A stretch of DNA of 64,000 nucleotides from Amoebidium appalachense (lineage: Eukaryota; Ichthyosporea). The position numbers and the translations under genes are program-made. The DNA lies in assembly GCA_963693365.1 (NCBI GenBank), contig CAVNZM010000015.1, positions 2,976,001-3,040,000 of the forward strand. Direction: 5' to 3'. The notes under the pieces are model-generated. The model was not told the DNA's origin. It did no database searches and saw nothing but the letters and a program-made list of their open reading frames with translations. Positions 40,908-64,000 of the stretch are shown here, in pieces; positions within the stretch are counted from its first letter, which is position 1, and every line of letters starts with the position of its first letter.

Positions 40908-42389
40908 ATGTCAGCCAAAATGGAATTTACGCACTGTTCATCTGGCACATGCGTGGCCGCAAGCAACAACGGTGAAAAGAAAACAGCAGGCACAAGCGCA
41001 TGCATGCACATGTCCGAGCAAAAATCCACACCGATTTCACCGGCGCAAGCTGCTGTTTCGGACATCGATAGGGCGTTTGCCACTCCAACCGACGAGCCCA
41101 CAGACAAGTACCACCTTGTGAAGGCTGCGTTTGTTGTGCAAGGGTTCGGGTATCTTCTGCCATGGAACGCATGCTTGACAATCACTAGCTATTGGAACTA
41201 CAAGCTGCAAGGGTCCCAGTTTCTCGCCAACTACATGAACTATTTCACCTTCGTCAACTGTGGTATTCTCTTCTTCACCTCCGGTGCATTTTCTCGCCTC
41301 CAACACAAAACTACCCTGTACTCGCGAGTTTCCGTCCCTCTCATTTCCCAAACGCTCGTTATGGTAGGCAACTTGATTTTGGTCTTCATTGACGGCATTT
41401 CTGGCGATGCGTTCTTTTTGATCACAATTGCTCTCATTGTCATCGCCTCCCTTGCGGTGGGTATCCAGCAGCCGGGGGTGTATTCAGTAGCTGCCTACCT
41501 CCCCGAAAAATACATCGGTTATGCAATCCAAGGAGAGGCATGGGGTGGTGTGTTTGTGTCCCTTTTGGCTATCTTTGTACTTTTGGGTGTGTCGGACGTC
41601 TTGGTGGCTGCCAGCATCTTTTTCTCCATCTCCGTAGCCATTCTCATTATGTGCTACGTCAGCTACCTTTACATCCTTCGGTCGGAGATCTTCCGTTTCT
41701 GGTATGCCTATCGCATGCCCATTCAGACAACAACCAGCGGCGACAAGGAGAAAGCAGCTGATTCATCAAGTGAAAGAACCGTCGAAGAAAACGACGATAG
41801 TGTTAGCTGGGCCCATTACTTTTTCGTTTTCCGGCGCTCGTGCGACCTCGCCTTTTCAGCATGGTTCAACTATACAGTCACACTCATGATCTATCCCGTG
41901 CTTCCTCTCTCCATCGTGCCCCTCACCCAGTCGAGCTCCAGGTTCTTTGGCGACATGTGGGTGCCCGTGGTAGTTTTCCTCTTCTTCAGCATTTTCGACG
42001 CTGTCGGTCGGTTTTCCGCCCCGTATATCCTTGTTCCACGCAAATTTGTCGCTCTCCTTTCGCTGGCCCGTGTTGTGTTGATCCCCATGTTTCTCATGTG
42101 CAACGGCAAGTGTGTGGATGTTGCAACCGGAAACCTGAACGACTCCCTCCCTCCGAACGTGTTTATGCACGACGCATTCCCGATAATCTTCAACATTCTT
42201 TTGGCATTCACCGGAGGTTACACCACGTATGCCTCTATGCACTACACCCCCACCACCGTTGAAGGAAAGGACCGGTCTCTGGCCAGCACTATTGTTACAA
42301 CCTTCTTGATGTTTGGGCTTTTGAGCGGTACCCTGATGTCTTTTGCTGCAAAAGCAATCAACTGCGGAGGCAATCCATTCTCTGCATAG
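40908..42389 (+). CDS. Equilibrative nucleoside transporter (SLC29/ENT family), intronless
   Basis: A single open frame of 493 residues with a good start context (CAACCATGT). It moves nucleosides or nucleobases across a membrane by facilitated diffusion; whether plasma or vacuolar membrane is not shown by sequence. About 70 hydrophilic residues precede the first helix, which holds the family signature GFGYLLPWNACLTI. Then come YFTFVNCGILFF, VGNLILVFIDG, ITIALIVIASLAVGIQQ and GVFVSLLAIFVLLGV. A large acidic/Ser loop follows helix 6 (about residues 275-300). The second half has RFFGDMWVPVVVFLFFSIFD and VGRFSAPYI, conserved in ENT helix 8-9 regions. The pattern suits the usual 11 helices, and the length is close to the roughly 450-500 typical of the family. 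It is the only gene here without introns. Confidence 0.96.
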   Translation: MSAKMEFTHCSSGTCVAASNNGEKKTAGTSACMHMSEQKSTPISPAQAAVSDIDRAFATPTDEPTDKYHLVKAAFVVQGFGYLLPWNACLTITSYWNYKLQGSQFLANYMNYFTFVNCGILFFTSGAFSRLQHKTTLYSRVSVPLISQTLVMVGNLILVFIDGISGDAFFLITIALIVIASLAVGIQQPGVYSVAAYLPEKYIGYAIQGEAWGGVFVSLLAIFVLLGVSDVLVAASIFFSISVAILIMCYVSYLYILRSEIFRFWYAYRMPIQTTTSGDKEKAADSSSERTVEENDDSVSWAHYFFVFRRSCDLAFSAWFNYTVTLMIYPVLPLSIVPLTQSSSRFFGDMWVPVVVFLFFSIFDAVGRFSAPYILVPRKFVALLSLARVVLIPMFLMCNGKCVDVATGNLNDSLPPNVFMHDAFPIIFNILLAFTGGYTTYASMHYTPTTVEGKDRSLASTIVTTFLMFGLLSGTLMSFAAKAINCGGNPFSA

Positions 42390-44354
42390 GTAATGAATTA
42401 TCCCTGCTGTACATGTATTTAACTCTGTAGTGTAGATAGATAATATTTAGTATAGATAGTATAGATAGCATGTACTTCAACTGTAACATACATCCGTGCT
42501 AAAGAAAAAAGTTAGGTGGTATCTTCTAGCAGAAACTTTAGCAGCGGCACTGGTTGTCGAATGCAGAAGAAAAGTCCTCTTCAAAGAAATACATAAACGA
42601 AGAGTTATAATGATATTCGAGCTCCATTGCTGGGAGGTGTGTGTGTGCGTGTGCTTGTACGGTGTGTGTTCGTGGCCATTCACAGTGCATAATGTACGCA
42701 CATTTGTATGCATTTTTTTTAAAGTGAATTGCGAATACCTTTGTGAGGATCTACATCGTGCAGGGATACCTTACCGTGCCACCGCTCGATGCCGAGTATA
42801 CTCACAGCACGTGCACAATTTGCATATGTGTGCAATTGTGTGTGTGCATGTGTGTCTGTGTGTGTGTGTGCGAATGTGTGTGTGCGCATGTGTGTGTGTG
42901 CTCTGCACGTGCGCGCCCATGTATTCCTCGCTTCCATGTGTATCTGTCGCAATATTCCATTATGCAAAAAGGTGTTGTACTGATCGCTCGCTGCTACAGG
43001 TAAGTGCATGCACGCTGGTTGCAGCTGTTACAACTTCTGCTTCAGTGTGCCCTCCGTATGTGTGCTTTGGTGTCAGGTGTGAAGTATTACTGAGTTCGCG
43101 TGAGCGGCATACGACCGTTTTGTGTCGCACGCACCGTTCGTCTGTAGCTGTGCAAGCACACAACACTCCACCCAAAGTTGACATCGTCTTCGCCGTTTCC
43201 CCCTTCCCCCCCCCCCCAACCCCCCCCCCCCCAAAAAAAAAAAAAAAATAAAACAGAAAAAGGAAGACAACACTGGGATTGCCGCCTCCCTCCCTTCCCA
43301 GCCCCTCCCCTCCCCTCCCTCCCTCCCCTCCCCCCCCCCCCCCCCCCCCCCCCTCTCCTGCACAGTTCAACTACAAACCATTTTTACATTTTCAACTTCC
43401 TCTGCCACAATGATCACGTTTGGGCAGCGTTCCCATGGCATCCAAATGTGTTGCTACTTGCTGAGTTAGTCACAGTCTCCTAAGTAGTAGCGCCCCCCCC
43501 CCCCCCCCCCCCTTCCCCCCTCTCTCCTCCTCCCCCCCCCCCTCCTCTTCCCAAACCTCCCCACCCCTCTCCCGCACTCCTCCCCCCGCCCCCCTCCCTC
43601 CCGGACACCCGCCTGGGGCAACCAGAGTTATAGGCTTTCTTCCCCCAGGCATAAGACGCGGCAGTGCTAAGCTTACGATCATCCACCGAAAAGACAATTA
43701 ATACCAGCCTGAGTTTCAAGAAAACGTGGGTTTATTCACCCAAACCGGTAAGCCCACCGCCGCTATCCACTGACAGCAGATCACCTTTATCTTCCGGTTG
43801 ACCTGAACGGGTCAAGCCAATGGTCCAGCAACAGCACGCACAGCCTTGACCCCCCACAACCGTTCAGAGGTGCACATAGCCACAACATGGCCGCAATGAC
43901 GGTGCACTTTTGCACATAGAGGTAATCGAAGAGCATGAAAAAAAAAAACATTCGATTTTAACAGAATCTAGTAATAGAAGCCGTAACCTAGATTTCATCC
44001 CTTTCTTCGAATTCATCACTCGCCTCGCTCAGAATCTCGTTTTACCGGCACAACTGCGCAGAGTCATGTTCAGATGATTATCATAGCAGCTCAGCGAACT
44101 ATGACGTATGGTACAAATTTACGCAAAGTGCTAGATCTATTTGTTCTATCGCTCGCTTTTATTGGCCGACTTACTTTGACAATGTGCACGTGCTTTCAAA
44201 CTCCAGTCTTAAGAATTCGCGCGCATGAAAAACTGTTCTGTCTTGTATTTCTCCTCACCTAAGTTGTGTTAGGCAGGAATAGAGGTTTGGGTGGGGCAGA
44301 GAGAAGGTTTGACGTTAATAGGTTTGGCCTGAAAAGGCTAGAAAGGAGTCGAAA
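42390..44354. other. Spacer between transporter and helicase genes
   Basis: Contains TG-rich DNA near 42830-42905, a C/A compound tract at 43206-43248 and C-rich tracts at 43264-43352 and 43494-43605. The rest is unremarkable. A CCAAT box in reverse (ATTGG) at about 44160, some 190 bases before the helicase ATG, may belong to its promoter; no TATA box is clear. No coding sequence recognised. Confidence 0.55.
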
Positions 44355-63397
<19,043 letters not shown>

Positions 63398-63405
63398 GTA
63401 TGTTT

Positions 63406-63445
<40 letters not shown>

Positions 63446-63455
63446 CTGTGTGGAT

Positions 63456-63538
<83 letters not shown>

Positions 63539-63619
63539 TGTGTGTGTGTGTCTGTGTGTGTGTGTGTGTGTGCGGAGTTCATGGAAAGGGGACGAGGGGA
63601 GCTTGGGTGTGTGTGAAAA

Positions 63620-63650
<31 letters not shown>

Positions 63651-63969
63651 GACGAAAGGAAAAGAGGTCGAATCTTTTTAGTCCATACGAATCAGAGCAC
63701 TACTAGTGAGCTGCCAATCAAATGCACCACTAGACATCATAATGCTTGCCTTCTTGGTCGTGTTGAAAATCGTGTGTGGTTTTGAGGTTTCCCACCCCTC
63801 ATGCATATTTTGTAGTTGTGCCGAATCCCCTTCTGATTGGGATCGATAAGGCTGTGCACCTTGTACCCCCTTCCCCCCCCCCCCCCCCCCCTCTCCCCTT
63901 CCCCCCTCCACCCCCCCCCCCTCCCCTCCCTCCTCTCCCTCCCCCGCTCCCGCCCTCTCCCTCCCTTCC

Positions 63970-64000
<31 letters not shown>

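Noticed and set aside
41037-42242. Overlapping frames on both strands of the nucleoside transporter
   Set aside because: They have no membrane-helix pattern or homology. The 493-residue frame with ENT motifs explains the region.

Overview
The window is nuclear DNA from an intron-rich eukaryote. It has five protein-coding genes, and four of them are cut into many short exons by GT-AG introns. The introns and spacers are packed with long poly-C/poly-G runs, (CA/TG)n and (GA/CT)n microsatellites and minisatellites. I could not place the species. Animal-like extracellular modules (EGF, VWD, Apple/PAN, PA14, beta/gamma-crystallin-like) sit in protein architectures I do not recognise from any model animal. 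That fits a protist such as a choanoflagellate or a stramenopile alga as well as an animal. There is no bacterial or organellar signature and no CRISPR array. I recognised no tRNA or rRNA gene. Exon structures below were built by hand from splice sites, reading-frame phase and family similarity.

Layout. (1) 36-8130, plus: the C-terminal half of a SPATA20/YyaL-type protein, whose 5' part lies outside the window. (2) 8131-12910: spacer with GA-rich blocks and one copy of a small mobile-element-like repeat. (3) 12911-19425, plus: a type I membrane protein with two beta/gamma-crystallin-like repeats, a PAN/Apple-like module, a basic cleavage-like motif and one C-terminal membrane helix; its 5' end is not identified. 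(4) 19426-22300: repeat-rich spacer with a second copy of the element. (5) 22301-36208, minus: a complete 19-exon gene for a secreted protein of about 1735 residues. Its order is signal peptide, two Apple domains, PA14, VWD, five EGF modules, a Cys-rich segment and three NGDFE-type domains. Its 5208 coding bases divide exactly by three and every junction keeps phase. (6) 36209-40740: spacer with a third copy of the element. (7) 40908-42389, plus: an intronless equilibrative nucleoside transporter with a clear TATA/CCAAT promoter. (8) 44355 to 63397 and beyond, plus: a DDX27/Drs1-type DEAD-box helicase, 22 exons in view, running off the right end.

How the genes relate. Genes 3 and 5 are convergent neighbours and both build extracellular or cell-surface modular proteins; a shared role in matrix or surface adhesion is an inference. 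The other three are housekeeping types: a thioredoxin/epimerase-like protein, nucleoside transport and ribosome biogenesis. The most distinctive genomic property is intron composition. On the sense strand of genes on both strands, C-tracts begin a few bases after many donors, and (CA)n tracts abut many acceptors.
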